Source: Saprospiraceae bacterium (GTDB lineage Bacteria > Bacteroidota > Bacteroidia > Chitinophagales > Saprospiraceae). Taken from it: 64,000 nucleotides of DNA. Below are positions 18,522 through 28,296 of the stretch, piece by piece. Location of the stretch: assembly GCA_016710235.1 (NCBI GenBank), contig JADJLG010000001.1, forward strand, positions 1,043,501-1,107,500, read 5' to 3'. How positions within the stretch are numbered: the stretch's first letter is position 1; every line of letters starts with the position of its first letter. The translations under genes were made by a program, and so were the position numbers. Below the pieces are notes generated by a model. The model ran no database searches. It was given only the letters and a program-made list of their open reading frames with translations, and was not told where the DNA came from.

Positions 18522-19543
18522 TTAATTTGTTCTTCTTTGTAATCTCCAAAGACTTCCATTTCGTGTGTCAATTCGTTCGCTAATTGGATTTTTTTTCAAC
18601 CATTCATCTAATATGAATTTGGCTTTTTCAAAACTAATTCCGAGTATTTCAGCGCATTCCTTTTGGGTATAGCTGTCATAATTACCAAGTACTTCAAAAT
18701 CATTCAACGTGACTTCATTCCTTCGAATCTCGGGAAAACTTTTTTGAATTGCCTGTACATACGTGTTATATGGATGCGAACCATAAATCAATTCCATTTG
18801 ACCATTTTCTCCTAAAATATATATTGTTGGAAATCCTCGTACGCCCATTTTTGCAGCGAGTTGCAAATCTTTTTGGAAATTTTCCAACGCCACAACTTTC
18901 ATATCTTCCAGAATTTTTACGGCAATCAATCCACTTTGATCCGCTGCTTCCTTGATTTCAGATTCTTTGGTAATATTTTTTTTCTCGACGAATACTTTTT
19001 CTCTAAGTATTCTTAAGAAAATTGCCGCCTTTTTTTCGTCTTGCAGCTGTGCTGCCTTAAATGCTATAGAAGGAGGATATGAAGAGGATAATGGGTCTTG
19101 AAGCCAAACGTCACCCACAATTGGCATTTGATAATAGGAGCTTACTTCGTCCCAATGGCTCGCGACATCTGAGGGCTTACTAATTCCACCGCTGTTGTAT
19201 ATGTCCCAAGAGGGTAACAAACCTCCCATGTGATAATCAAATATTATATGTTCCCCAAATTCTAGCTTGAGTTTTTTTAGTTGCGGTTCAATTGCCCAAC
19301 ATGACGAACAAATTGGATCTGTAAAATAAATGAGTTTGATTTTTTGCTTGAATTTGAATGCTCAGAATCGAGTCCAGCTTCATGTTTTGTTTCTTTTGAA
19401 GTGGCAATCAAGCATACACCATCTTGCGGTGTACAGAACAGAGGATTATTTTCGCTACTTGTATTCATATTCTTACTTAGATTTCCACACCCGATTATTG
19501 TACTGACAACAAAGCATAGCGTAATGATGCTTATGAATCTCAT
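18522..19543 (-). pseudogene. DsbA/FrnE-like lipoprotein with a frameshift
   Basis: The N-terminal frame from 19543 gives a lipoprotein signal (FISIITLCFVVSTIIGC) and a Ser/Asn/Lys linker. The thioredoxin-like domain continues only in another frame: KLIYFTDPICSSCWAIEPQL with a CSSC active site, then DYHMGGLLPSWDIY, MGVRGFPTIYILGENGQ and a C-terminal helical tail (YTQKECAEILGISFEKAKF). The shift falls in a run of six A on the coding strand (19340-19345 on plus); seven A would restore one protein of about 340 residues. So it is either a one-base sequencing error, a recent mutation or a phase-variable tract. A DsbA-type periplasmic thiol oxidoreductase is the best reading of its role. Confidence 0.8.
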
Positions 19544-19605
19544 GATTCACAAAATAATTTCTCTACTAGATCTGCCCCCGCGATTGAATTTAATGCCTAA
19601 TGACA

Positions 19606-21843
19606 TTATTTGATCAGACTCACTGAACCTTTTTGTTTTAACCCCCTGCGAACAAACTTTTCTCCATAACGCAATGAATACTCTGCAATGTAGATATAGG
19701 TTTCCATAGGCGAAATTTCTCCTTTATAATAACCGTCCCAAGCTCCTGTATTGGATTTTGTTTCAAAAACTTTTATTCCAAATCTGTTGTAGACTTCCAT
19801 TTCAAGCGCTTCTAGTTGCACCGTCGCCGAATCTTGACAGTTTAGAATTGGTCTAAATGTTCTGTTTTGTTCTATTTCAGAAAAAGGAGCGAAAACGTTT
19901 GGAAATTTTAGGCAATCTTCATTACAATTTACTGTTGTGATTTTATATAAAATGCAATTGTCACTATCTTTAATCACTGTATCTCTATTATATGCCTTAC
20001 CCTCAATGATTATACTATCTCCACAGAATAATTCCTTCTCTATCAAACTAGATTCATTTTTTTCAAGATTTAAAGTCATCGAAGTATCACAACCATTTTG
20101 AGCGGGAAGTTTTATTATGTGAGTTCCTGCTTCATAAATTTTTCCATTAAAAACGTATTGTTGTAATTCACAATACTTGTCATTTTTTGTTATCGCTATT
20201 GCGCTATTAACCTTTATTATTTTCTCGAAGGATTTAGTAATGCACCCAAATTGAAGCGTCAGGATCACAGGAATCTCTCCTGAAGATTGGAAGGTGGTTT
20301 TTACACTTCCGCTGGTAGTGTCTTCCGTGGTTCCAAGTTGCCATTTATACTTAATTCCCGGTAGAGTAATAGATTCGTCTTTTATTTCGATTTCCTGGCC
20401 TTGGCAGATTTCATTAGGAGCAGAAAATTTAGCCGAAAACTCCGGTAGTTTTTCGCATACTACTTCATTCATAATTTCCCTTCCATCAACAATAGGATTG
20501 TAGGGTATTGTACTGCCTCCACTCCTCTCGGTATAATTGTAATCTTCGACTATAAAACTTGGTGAAAGTGTAATTAACTCTCCTGTGACATCTAATTCCT
20601 CACAATTGTCATTGAGCAATTGATCATCCGTTTTAATCATGAGCATTTGGAACGCTCTTGAAAGAGTATTGTAAGTTGAAGTCCCTGCGATTACAAATCC
20701 TCCCAGTGACGATTTTTTGATTTTTGGATATCCCGATCCATACAGATTGTATAAATACGCTTTTCTTAGTTTTCCGTCTCGTTCTATGATGGTGCCTAAC
20801 CATTTTCCCGCTGCTTGTGGGATTGGTAAATTGTGATTTGTAAAAGAAGCTGACTCTGAAACAATAGCTAATCCGCCATCCTTCATTTCCGCAATACTCT
20901 CCCCCAAGGCTCCATTATCAGTTCCTGCTGCAATCTCATAAGTATTGATCCATTTCGTATTAAGGTCTTTATCAAACAATCCCACCATGAGGTCTGACCT
21001 ATCCTGAAAGTTTTGCTCAAGAATTGTAGTAAAGCCTGTCAAGGCGATATCGCCATTGGAAAGCACGGCCAGATCATACCCATTAGTACTGTGATTTTCA
21101 GCTCCAATTGCAATCGTTTTCATGGGATTGCCATTCGGGTCAGTTTTCATCAGAAAACCCATGAACGTCCCTCTGTTTATTAATCTACCGGTTAGGTAGA
21201 GGTTGCCATTCGGGTCGGATTCTATTGCAAATGCCTGATCATAGGAATCTAAAGTGCCAAATGTTTTTGTCCACAACAAAGTTCCGGCACTATCTATTTT
21301 TAGCAAATAAATATCATCACGGGTATGATCGATGCCATAAACCCCTGTACTGCCTGCAATCACAAATCCGCCATCCTTTGTTGCTACCATATCTCGGCCA
21401 AATTCTTTGCTGACACCAAGTCTGTTGGACCATTTTACATTCCCTTGGCGATCGATTCTGGTAATCAGCATCGTCGCTGAAAAAAACGTTGCGCTATGGT
21501 TAAAACAAATTACAATGTCTCCATTAGATGCTTCAGCTATTCCAAAATTAGTATTGGTAGCACCACTTGATAAACCAAGGTTTTTTGTCCAAATCAGATC
21601 TCCGGTGCAGCTGAACAGGGAGAGGATACCTGTGGATTGGTTGGCAGCATCTGATCCAAAGCCTATAGTGACAATAGAACCATCCTTCATTGTTTCTATG
21701 GCATAGTTGAGTATGCCTGTATTTGGTCCATTCGGATTGAATTGATCATGAAAGTAGTATTTCCGAAAATAAAGATCCTGTGCTTGTATCTGGTTGACTA
21801 TAATGAACAAGAAGATGGAGATTCCAATATTTATTTTTTTCAT
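19606..21843 (-). CDS. T9SS type B sorting-domain surface protein
   Basis: 745 residues. A Sec signal (IGISIFLFIIVNQIQAQ) is followed by about 400 residues of repeated beta-propeller-like units (GDIVICFNHS, GGFVIAGST, NGNLYLTGRL, GDIALTGFTT, GGFVIAGTS). A PKD-like domain then follows around residues 475-545 (FSAPNEICQGQEIEIKDES). The C-terminal 95 residues carry the CHU_C/gliding-motility type B signature: FPNVFAPFSE, MEVYNRFGIKVFE, AWDGYYKGE and ETYIYIAEY. This predicts export by type IX secretion to the cell surface or medium. Cargo function unknown. Confidence 0.9.
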   Translation of the reverse strand: MKKINIGISIFLFIIVNQIQAQDLYFRKYYFHDQFNPNGPNTGILNYAIETMKDGSIVTIGFGSDAANQSTGILSLFSCTGDLIWTKNLGLSSGATNTNFGIAEASNGDIVICFNHSATFFSATMLITRIDRQGNVKWSNRLGVSKEFGRDMVATKDGGFVIAGSTGVYGIDHTRDDIYLLKIDSAGTLLWTKTFGTLDSYDQAFAIESDPNGNLYLTGRLINRGTFMGFLMKTDPNGNPMKTIAIGAENHSTNGYDLAVLSNGDIALTGFTTILEQNFQDRSDLMVGLFDKDLNTKWINTYEIAAGTDNGALGESIAEMKDGGLAIVSESASFTNHNLPIPQAAGKWLGTIIERDGKLRKAYLYNLYGSGYPKIKKSSLGGFVIAGTSTYNTLSRAFQMLMIKTDDQLLNDNCEELDVTGELITLSPSFIVEDYNYTERSGGSTIPYNPIVDGREIMNEVVCEKLPEFSAKFSAPNEICQGQEIEIKDESITLPGIKYKWQLGTTEDTTSGSVKTTFQSSGEIPVILTLQFGCITKSFEKIIKVNSAIAITKNDKYCELQQYVFNGKIYEAGTHIIKLPAQNGCDTSMTLNLEKNESSLIEKELFCGDSIIIEGKAYNRDTVIKDSDNCILYKITTVNCNEDCLKFPNVFAPFSEIEQNRTFRPILNCQDSATVQLEALEMEVYNRFGIKVFETKSNTGAWDGYYKGEISPMETYIYIAEYSLRYGEKFVRRGLKQKGSVSLIK

Positions 21844-21937
21844 TTTTAGCTTTTATGATGGAGCAAAATAAGTCATTCTTGGACAAATGAAAATAATTCT
21901 CCCGGATTAATTTTCGTTTTGTTCTTTTGCGGTACAG

Positions 21938-23380
21938 ATGCGCTCAGAGTTTGTCATCAATATTATTCTATTACTCTTCTTTAGCTTTATCATTAAGCCG
22001 ATTTACCTGTTTTTGATTGAAAAAAATATTCAATTGCATGTTGGTCTTGAACAGTTCGGATTTTATGCCGGAATTCTCAACTTCACTTTGATTCTGCAAG
22101 TGATCAATGATTTTGGGATTCAAAATTTTACCAATCGCGAAATCAGCCAACAGCGCCTACAGGGGAATACAGGATTTGGCGAGCTCCTCGCAAGTAAAGG
22201 TATACTTTCAATAATTTATCTGCTCTTTTGTTTGCTTCTGGCTTTGATATGGTTTCCTCCGGATCAATCCCTCAAACTCCTTGCGCATGTAGCTTTCAAC
22301 CAGATTTTGATTAGCGGTGTTGGGTTTTTTCGCTCTGCAATTGCAGGAATGAGTTTCTATAGATGGGATAGCTTTTTGTCTGTCATGGATCGCTGGATTT
22401 TAATCATAACCGGTGCTTTTTTTCTTCTCATACCTGGTTTGAAACACTATCTGTCCATACCTTTGTTTGTCTGGATGCAGACCGTATCCCTTGGGCTTAC
22501 GCTGTTGATTTGCATCCTTGTTTTCTTTTCCAAAAAACCACCGGATCTGAGTATTCACTTCAGCCATTCGCGCGTCAAACAAATTTTTGTCGCATGTCTG
22601 CCATTTGCACTGATTTATTTTTTCAATGCATTGTATGCTAAACAAGACTTACTCCTATTGGGACGATGGCACCGCGGTGGAGATTATACTGTGGGAAAAT
22701 ATACCTTAGTAATGAGATTTTTCGATGCAGCTAACATGGTGAGCCTTGCCTTTGGGGGGTTGCTGCTGGGCATGTTTTCGCGTCAAAAATTCAATGCTGA
22801 GCTGAAGAATGATTTTCTTCATTTTAGTATGAAGTTGCTTCTGTTCCTTACCGTTTTGATTGTTATCACGGGATTCTATTATGCACATGATATCAATCTT
22901 TTGGTCAATAGACTCAGTGATCCTGATCTCGATCAATGTATGAAATGGACAATGTTGGCTTTCCTTCCCGCAAGCTTGAGCTATATCTACGGAGCCCTAT
23001 ATCAGGCTATTCATCTGGAAAAGCGTCTTGTTCTCATTTATATCTGTATTGTGATTGTGAACCTTCTCTCTAACTATCTACTGATACCGAATTGGGGTAT
23101 AAATGGATCGGCTATTTCTAATCTAGTCTCCCAATCTGTTTGTTTGATTGTTTTGGTTGCTGCTACCCCTAGGGCTTATCATTTCCAAACGATCGAAGTG
23201 GCACAATTTATTTCCTTTGTGATTCTTGGCTTTGGCCTGGGACATTTGATGGCATTTTGGGGAGTTTCCTTTTATACTTTTGTTTTGTTGATATTACCCT
23301 CAATAGCCCTTATTGCCTTTTTGCTCCGCCTTTTTCAATGGGACGAAGTAAGGATGTTCGTGTCCAAATTGCGCAGCTAA
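21938..23380 (+). CDS. Polysaccharide flippase-like membrane protein (MOP/Wzx type)
   Basis: 480 residues with about 12-14 hydrophobic segments. It shows the usual MOP-exporter start (two helices, then a GFYAGILNFTLILQVINDFGIQNFTNRE segment, where family members have YG...G-NF...R). The middle has AKQDLLLLGRWHRGG and YTLVMRF, and the end has LIPNWGINGSAISNLVSQ. Such proteins flip lipid-linked sugars across the inner membrane. No glycosyltransferase genes adjoin, so the sugar is unknown. Divergent from the T9SS protein gene across 94 bp. Confidence 0.88.
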   Translation: MRSEFVINIILLLFFSFIIKPIYLFLIEKNIQLHVGLEQFGFYAGILNFTLILQVINDFGIQNFTNREISQQRLQGNTGFGELLASKGILSIIYLLFCLLLALIWFPPDQSLKLLAHVAFNQILISGVGFFRSAIAGMSFYRWDSFLSVMDRWILIITGAFFLLIPGLKHYLSIPLFVWMQTVSLGLTLLICILVFFSKKPPDLSIHFSHSRVKQIFVACLPFALIYFFNALYAKQDLLLLGRWHRGGDYTVGKYTLVMRFFDAANMVSLAFGGLLLGMFSRQKFNAELKNDFLHFSMKLLLFLTVLIVITGFYYAHDINLLVNRLSDPDLDQCMKWTMLAFLPASLSYIYGALYQAIHLEKRLVLIYICIVIVNLLSNYLLIPNWGINGSAISNLVSQSVCLIVLVAATPRAYHFQTIEVAQFISFVILGFGLGHLMAFWGVSFYTFVLLILPSIALIAFLLRLFQWDEVRMFVSKLRS

Positions 23381-23517
23381 ATATCTTCTGGCCAAGAAAA
23401 TTTATCCTTTTGTTTGGATTATTCTGCACAGCCTGTTTATCTTTGCCCGCCTATTCACCATATGGGTGTTTGTAGTTTGAAAAAGCTATTTGATAAAACC
23501 ACATCGGTGAAATATCC

Positions 23518-23592
23518 GGGAGATTAGCTCAGCTGGTTCAGAGCACCTGCCTTACAAGCAGGGGGTCACTGGTTCGAACCCAGTATCTCCCA
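23518..23592 (+). tRNA. tRNA-Val (anticodon TAC)
   Basis: A full cloverleaf. The acceptor GGGAGAT (23518-23524) pairs with ATCTCCC (23585-23591), with discriminator A at 23592. The D stem is GCTC/GAGC, the anticodon stem is CCTGC/GCAGG around loop CTTACAA (anticodon TAC at 23553-23555), and the T arm is ACTGG-TTCGAAC-CCAGT. No CCA is encoded. Confidence 0.97.
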
Positions 23593-23632
23593 CTCTTTCC
23601 TCCTCACATACTTTTTTAATGCATCATTCGGA

Positions 23633-24958
23633 GTGTCCACATTTCGTACCATAGCGTTTCATACATTGGGTTGCAAGCTCAATTTTTCCGAGACTTCTTC
23701 TATAGAAAGGATGTGCTCAGACGCCGGATACGAAATCACGGATTATCATCTTCCTGCAGATATCTATGTGCTCAACACCTGTTCAGTAACAGAAGAAGCT
23801 GACAAAAAATGTAGATATTCTGTCCGGTCATTCCTGAGACGAAACCCTTCCGCCAAAATCATTGTCATCGGATGTTATGCACAACTAAAGCCAGTCGAAA
23901 TATCACAAATTCCCGGTGTGAGCATCGTATTGGGAGCTGCAGAAAAATTTCAACTCGTCGAAGTATTGAACAAACTTTCGGAAAGTACATCCGGGCTGAT
24001 GGAAGTTGGACCTGTCCACCACGCCAATAGCTTTGTGCCTTCATACTCTTTGGAAAGCAGGACCCGAACCTTTCTAAAGGTCCAAGACGGATGTGACTAT
24101 AAATGCAGCTTTTGCACCATTCCCCAGGCACGAGGAAAGTCCAGGTCGGGGACTGTTTCTGAACTCGTTCAACTGGCCAACACCATCTCCATACAGGGTG
24201 CGAAAGAGATTGTGCTGACAGGAGTAAACATTGGAGATTTTGGTAATGGTACGGAAATTATCGAACAGCAAATACCCAAAAAACAAGAACTCTTCGTTGA
24301 TTTGATTCTAGCACTGGACAGGGAAACCACTGTTGATCGGTACCGGATTTCTTCCATTGAACCTAATCTATGTACAGAGGAGATTATAGATTTTGTGGCC
24401 AATAGTCGTCGATTTATGCCACATTTTCATATTCCGCTTCAGAGCGGTGACAATGAGATTCTTGCTCGAATGAAGCGACGTTACAAAAGAGAGCTTTATC
24501 AAACCAGAGTGGAACAGATCCGGCGGCGAATGCCTCATGCATGTATTGGTGTGGATGTGATCGTTGGTTTTCCCGGCGAAACGGAAGAGCATTTTATGAA
24601 CACCTATCGATTTATCCAGGACCTGGACGTATCTTATCTTCATGTTTTCACTTATTCGGAAAGGAAAAACACTGCCGCAGCTGAAATGGAAGGGTCGGTT
24701 TCTCCTAAAAAGCGTTCAGATCGAAATGAAATGTTGAGGATTCTTTCAGAAAAGAAAAAAAGAGCCTTTGCATCGTCGCAGTTAGGTACAACTCGCCCTG
24801 TTCTTTGGGAACAATCGGATGAAAGTGGCAAAATTTTCGGATGGACAGATAACTATTGTAGGGTTGAAACCACGGTTGGGGGTAATAGGTCAACCAACCT
24901 TATATCAGAGGAAAATTTACAGTATTTGTCGCCTTCTGGTACAATTATACTGAGTTAA
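23633..24958 (+). CDS. mtaB: tRNA t6A37 methylthiotransferase MtaB
   Basis: Adds a methylthio group to t6A at position 37 of ANN-decoding tRNAs. 441 residues: an N-terminal MTTase domain with three cluster cysteines (HTLGCKLN, NTCSVT, VIGCYAQ), a radical-SAM core with the CxxxCxxC motif in DGCDYKCSFC, HIPLQSGD, GVDVIVGFPGETEEHF, and a short TRAM-like tail. The cysteine spacing and the TLGCKLN start fit MtaB rather than MiaB or RimO. It starts at GTG (23633); the ATG 14 bases earlier is out of frame. Placed 40 bp after tRNA-Val. Confidence 0.94.
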   Translation: MSTFRTIAFHTLGCKLNFSETSSIERMCSDAGYEITDYHLPADIYVLNTCSVTEEADKKCRYSVRSFLRRNPSAKIIVIGCYAQLKPVEISQIPGVSIVLGAAEKFQLVEVLNKLSESTSGLMEVGPVHHANSFVPSYSLESRTRTFLKVQDGCDYKCSFCTIPQARGKSRSGTVSELVQLANTISIQGAKEIVLTGVNIGDFGNGTEIIEQQIPKKQELFVDLILALDRETTVDRYRISSIEPNLCTEEIIDFVANSRRFMPHFHIPLQSGDNEILARMKRRYKRELYQTRVEQIRRRMPHACIGVDVIVGFPGETEEHFMNTYRFIQDLDVSYLHVFTYSERKNTAAAEMEGSVSPKKRSDRNEMLRILSEKKKRAFASSQLGTTRPVLWEQSDESGKIFGWTDNYCRVETTVGGNRSTNLISEENLQYLSPSGTIILS

Positions 24959-24976
24959 CAAAATGAGATCTTGGGC

Positions 24977-25537
24977 CTAGAAGGAAAATCCCAAAGTATA
25001 AATTACATAATCTGACTTTTTACTTGTCCCGGTGTAAAGCTCAGACAATCCCTTCTCGAATTGTACACAAAAGACCAAAGGACCCAAATCTATGCCACCT
25101 CCAAACAAGGCTCCCAGCTGAAAATCCTTCATGGTATCGTGATTCAAGCCCAATGCATTCTCTTGGATGGACCAGATATAGCTCACTTGCACACCTCCCA
25201 TGGCAATCAGCTTGAACTTTTCCAGGTTGATGATCCTGTAACCGATTTGTGCAGGAATTTTTAGGAAATATGCCGATTTTCTGTCGGTGAATAACTCAGC
25301 TTTATTTGCAGACTCAAGATAAATTTTGTGTAATTCCAATCCAGGTCGAATAAAAAATTTTCCATCTCCAAATCTTCCTACAATACCAGCATTCCAACCA
25401 CTCATAAATCCTCCATTTGCCGTGGTCAAGCTGTAATCAGTAAATCCGGAGGAATACCCAACACTGATTACCGCTCCCGATTGTGCCTGAGCCACCCACA
25501 TCCAAATGCTCAGAAATGCGATCAGTGGTAATTTCAT
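24977..25537 (-). CDS. Outer-membrane beta-barrel (PorT-like) protein
   Basis: I chose the ATG at 25537, giving a signal MKLPLIAFLSIWMWVAQAQ; an upstream ATG at 25552 only adds five residues. The mature part of about 165 residues is a small beta-barrel: SVGYSSGFTDYSL, GWNAGIVGRFGDGKFFIRPGLELH, YFLKIPAQIGYRIIN, FKLIAMGGVQVSYIW, LGALFGGGIDLGPLVF, YVIYTLGFSF. It ends in Phe, the classical outer-membrane insertion signal. Role unknown. Convergent with mtaB. Confidence 0.82.
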   Translation of the reverse strand: MKLPLIAFLSIWMWVAQAQSGAVISVGYSSGFTDYSLTTANGGFMSGWNAGIVGRFGDGKFFIRPGLELHKIYLESANKAELFTDRKSAYFLKIPAQIGYRIINLEKFKLIAMGGVQVSYIWSIQENALGLNHDTMKDFQLGALFGGGIDLGPLVFCVQFEKGLSELYTGTSKKSDYVIYTLGFSF

Positions 25538-25707
25538 ATGCCAAAGATACATTCAATTCTATTCTTCCTCCTTCAATAGAGCTTATAAAAATCCACTTTC
25601 ATCGTTGTATTCATAATACATATCTGATTTTTTTCAAATTGGCTTTCCATCCTTTCCATTTTGCTTACATTTATGGGTTCATTAATTTTCATCTCAGCAG
25701 GTAAATT

Positions 25708-26862
25708 ATGTATCCTGATTTTTCGTATATTTTACATGCATTATTTGGTACTCAACCTGATAATGTCTTTTCCATTATCAAGACATTCGGATTGTTTCTT
25801 GGACTTTCGTTTTTAGCCAGTGGGTTCTTATTATACCTAGAACTAAAAAGAAAAGAGAAAATTGGTCAATTATCCGGCCGTCTAGAAAACATTATTGTGT
25901 ATCAGCCGATCAATTGGCAATTTATCGGAATTCAAACAGTAATTAATGCGGTGCTTGCTGGAAAAGTTATGTATGCATATTTACATTTTAGTGAATTTCA
26001 TTTGGATCCTGCAGGTATAATTTTTTCGACTAAAATACATTTCATTTCTTTTATCCTTGCAGGTCTCGCGACAGCTATTTATTGGTTCTATAAAATGAAT
26101 CGGCAAGTTGACAAAGAAGTCCGAAGGGCTGACATATTTATCCACCCTTATCAACGGGTGATGGACATCACAGGTGTAGCAGCATTATTTGGCATTATCG
26201 GATCTAAACTATTTAGCATATTTGAAAATTTTGGTGATTTTTTAAGAGATCCAATAGGCAATTTTTTCTCAGGTAGCGGCCTTACAATTTATGGTGGCCT
26301 GATTTTGGCTTTTATCATGGTATTTCGATACGTGCGCAGCAAAGGATTGCACCCTATTTATATGATGGATGCGATAGCTCCTACCTTAATGATAGGCTAT
26401 GCCGTCGGAAGATTGGGGTGTCATTTTAGCGGAGATGGAGACTGGGGAATTGTAAATGAATTGGCAAAGCCTTCCTGGTTTTTTTTACCGGATAGTTGGT
26501 GGTCATTTACATATCCACACAATGTATTGAATGAAGGAATTAAAATCGATGGTTGTGTTTTTGAATATTGCAGTCAATTGAGTCCCGGCGTTTTTCCTAC
26601 AGCTCTTTATGAAAGTATTCTTGCATTTACAATTACTGGAGTTCTTTGGATCTTGAGAAATAAAATCAAAGCAGCCGGTGTATTATTTTTTATCTACTGT
26701 CTGTTGAATGGAATTGAAAGAATATTTATTGAAGCCATCCGTGTTAATCCTCGTTATAATATATTAGGGTTTCATCCTTCTTTTGCACAGATGATTGCTT
26801 TCTGTTTGATTATTGCAGGTATCGCTGGAATTATTTTTTTTCAAAAGAAAAATATCAGATAG
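25708..26862 (+). CDS. lgt: Prolipoprotein diacylglyceryl transferase-family protein
   Basis: Moves diacylglycerol from phosphatidylglycerol to the lipobox cysteine of prolipoproteins, a needed step given the many lipoproteins here. 384 residues, longer than E. coli Lgt (291), with about 8 membrane segments. The Lgt signature region is GYAVGRLGCHFSGDGDWGI: the GRLG is conserved, but the usual NFxNGE part is replaced. Other family hallmarks are SGLTIYGGLI, FPTALYESI and a C-terminal ERIFIEAIRVNPR. Bacteroidota members often vary in this way, though activity has to be assumed. Convergent with gldE, only 17 bp apart. Confidence 0.85.
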   Translation: MYPDFSYILHALFGTQPDNVFSIIKTFGLFLGLSFLASGFLLYLELKRKEKIGQLSGRLENIIVYQPINWQFIGIQTVINAVLAGKVMYAYLHFSEFHLDPAGIIFSTKIHFISFILAGLATAIYWFYKMNRQVDKEVRRADIFIHPYQRVMDITGVAALFGIIGSKLFSIFENFGDFLRDPIGNFFSGSGLTIYGGLILAFIMVFRYVRSKGLHPIYMMDAIAPTLMIGYAVGRLGCHFSGDGDWGIVNELAKPSWFFLPDSWWSFTYPHNVLNEGIKIDGCVFEYCSQLSPGVFPTALYESILAFTITGVLWILRNKIKAAGVLFFIYCLLNGIERIFIEAIRVNPRYNILGFHPSFAQMIAFCLIIAGIAGIIFFQKKNIR

Positions 26863-26879
26863 ACTTTTAATAATCCCTT

Positions 26880-28280
26880 TTAAATTGTAACTTTAATTTG
26901 TTCTATTCTTTTTTTGCTGACAGCAACTACCTTAAATAAACAACCACCGATTTGTATTTCCTGATCTTTTTTAGGCATTTCTCCAAGATTTTCTAATAGC
27001 AAACCCGCTATAGAATCCGCATTTCCTCTCACATCTTCAAACAGATAAATATCTATTCCCAATACTCTACACATATCATTGATCAACGTTTTTCCATCAA
27101 ATAAATAATTGTGCAAGTCGAGTTTCGTGAAATTCAATTCGTGTTGGTCGTCAAATTCATCTTTGATTTCTCCTACGATTTCTTCCATGATATCTTCCAG
27201 TGTCACTAAACCACTTAATCCGCCATATTCATCCACCACAAATGCCATGTGCAAATGCTTCTCTTGAAGATCATTGAGCAGTTCATTAATTTTTCTGGAT
27301 TCCGGTACAAAATGAAGTGAAGTTCTGATCAATTGCTGCCATTCAAAGCCTGCTCCTTCTCCTAAGTGCCCGATTAAATCTTTAGCATACAAGATTCCAC
27401 AAATATGATCGAGATCATTCTGAAATATTGGTAATCTCGAAAAACCACTTTCTCTGATGACCTGAATCACATCATTATAATTTTCCTCTTTGTCTACCGC
27501 ATATACTTCAGTTCTGGCCGTCATCACTTGTTTCGCAGTGACGTCATTAAACTTTATAATCCCTTTCAGCATGTCAACCTGTTTGCCGGACTCTTGCTCA
27601 TGACTCACAGCCAGGTCAATGGCTGCATCCAGATCTTCTCTAGATGTGGTTTGCACGTTCAATTTTTTTTCAATAATCTTTCTCTCGACCGAGGTGGTCA
27701 TGGATTCTAGTATTATTGTAAATGGTCTCATTAAATAATCCAATACACGTAACGGCCGTGCTATAAATCTTGCTAACTTGATGCTATTGAATTGGCCGTA
27801 AATTTTCGGAGTAACTTCCCCAAACAAGAGTATGAGCGTAGTTGCCCCGATCACAGCTACCATAAAGTACATAAGATTGCCTAGTTGTGCATGATCTAGC
27901 CAACTTAGTGGCCTCCAACTCACCAAATAAGTAGCAAAGTCATGGAATCCGGTTACCGGAAAATAAACCGACAGAATTCCTTCTACCAAGATGGCAATCG
28001 CAATATTGACGAATGTATTGCAGATCAAAAGTAGAGCAAGCAGTCTCCTTGGATGATTTTTTAGGAAAAGCAATGAAGCGACTCCGGACTGATTGTCGTC
28101 TTCTTCCAACGCTTCAACTTGTTGTCTGTTTAATGAAAAAAAAGCCACCTCAGAACCTGAGAACATTGCAGACAACAGGAGCATAAACACCAATAAAGTC
28201 AATAAACTTAGTCCTTCAAATACAGATCCAGCCTGTATGAGATTTATGATAAATATTAAATGGGGAGGCTCCGCTTCCAA
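26880..28280 (-). CDS. gldE: GldE-like CNNM/CBS membrane protein
   Basis: 466 residues. A DUF21 (CNNM) membrane domain (FSGSEVAFFSLN, RPLRVLDYLMRPF) is followed by two CBS domains (VMTARTEVYAVDKEE; MAFVVDEYGGLSGLVTLEDIMEEIVGEI) and a CorC_HlyC tail. The family may export metal ions such as magnesium or cobalt. In Bacteroidota the gene beside ssb and mutY is the gliding-motility gene gldE, and that order holds here (mutY-ssb-gldE on one strand). In that phylum gldD often follows gldE; here lgt (convergent) does, so a role in gliding is not assured. Confidence 0.88.
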   Translation of the reverse strand: MEAEPPHLIFIINLIQAGSVFEGLSLLTLLVFMLLLSAMFSGSEVAFFSLNRQQVEALEEDDNQSGVASLLFLKNHPRRLLALLLICNTFVNIAIAILVEGILSVYFPVTGFHDFATYLVSWRPLSWLDHAQLGNLMYFMVAVIGATTLILLFGEVTPKIYGQFNSIKLARFIARPLRVLDYLMRPFTIILESMTTSVERKIIEKKLNVQTTSREDLDAAIDLAVSHEQESGKQVDMLKGIIKFNDVTAKQVMTARTEVYAVDKEENYNDVIQVIRESGFSRLPIFQNDLDHICGILYAKDLIGHLGEGAGFEWQQLIRTSLHFVPESRKINELLNDLQEKHLHMAFVVDEYGGLSGLVTLEDIMEEIVGEIKDEFDDQHELNFTKLDLHNYLFDGKTLINDMCRVLGIDIYLFEDVRGNADSIAGLLLENLGEMPKKDQEIQIGGCLFKVVAVSKKRIEQIKVTI

Positions 28281-28296
28281 AATGTAGATTTAGTGA

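Noticed and set aside
20531..20560. A heptamer-like stretch (TCGACTATAAAACT) inside the type B protein gene
   Set aside because: A single copy within a coding frame; taken as chance similarity to the cassette arrays.
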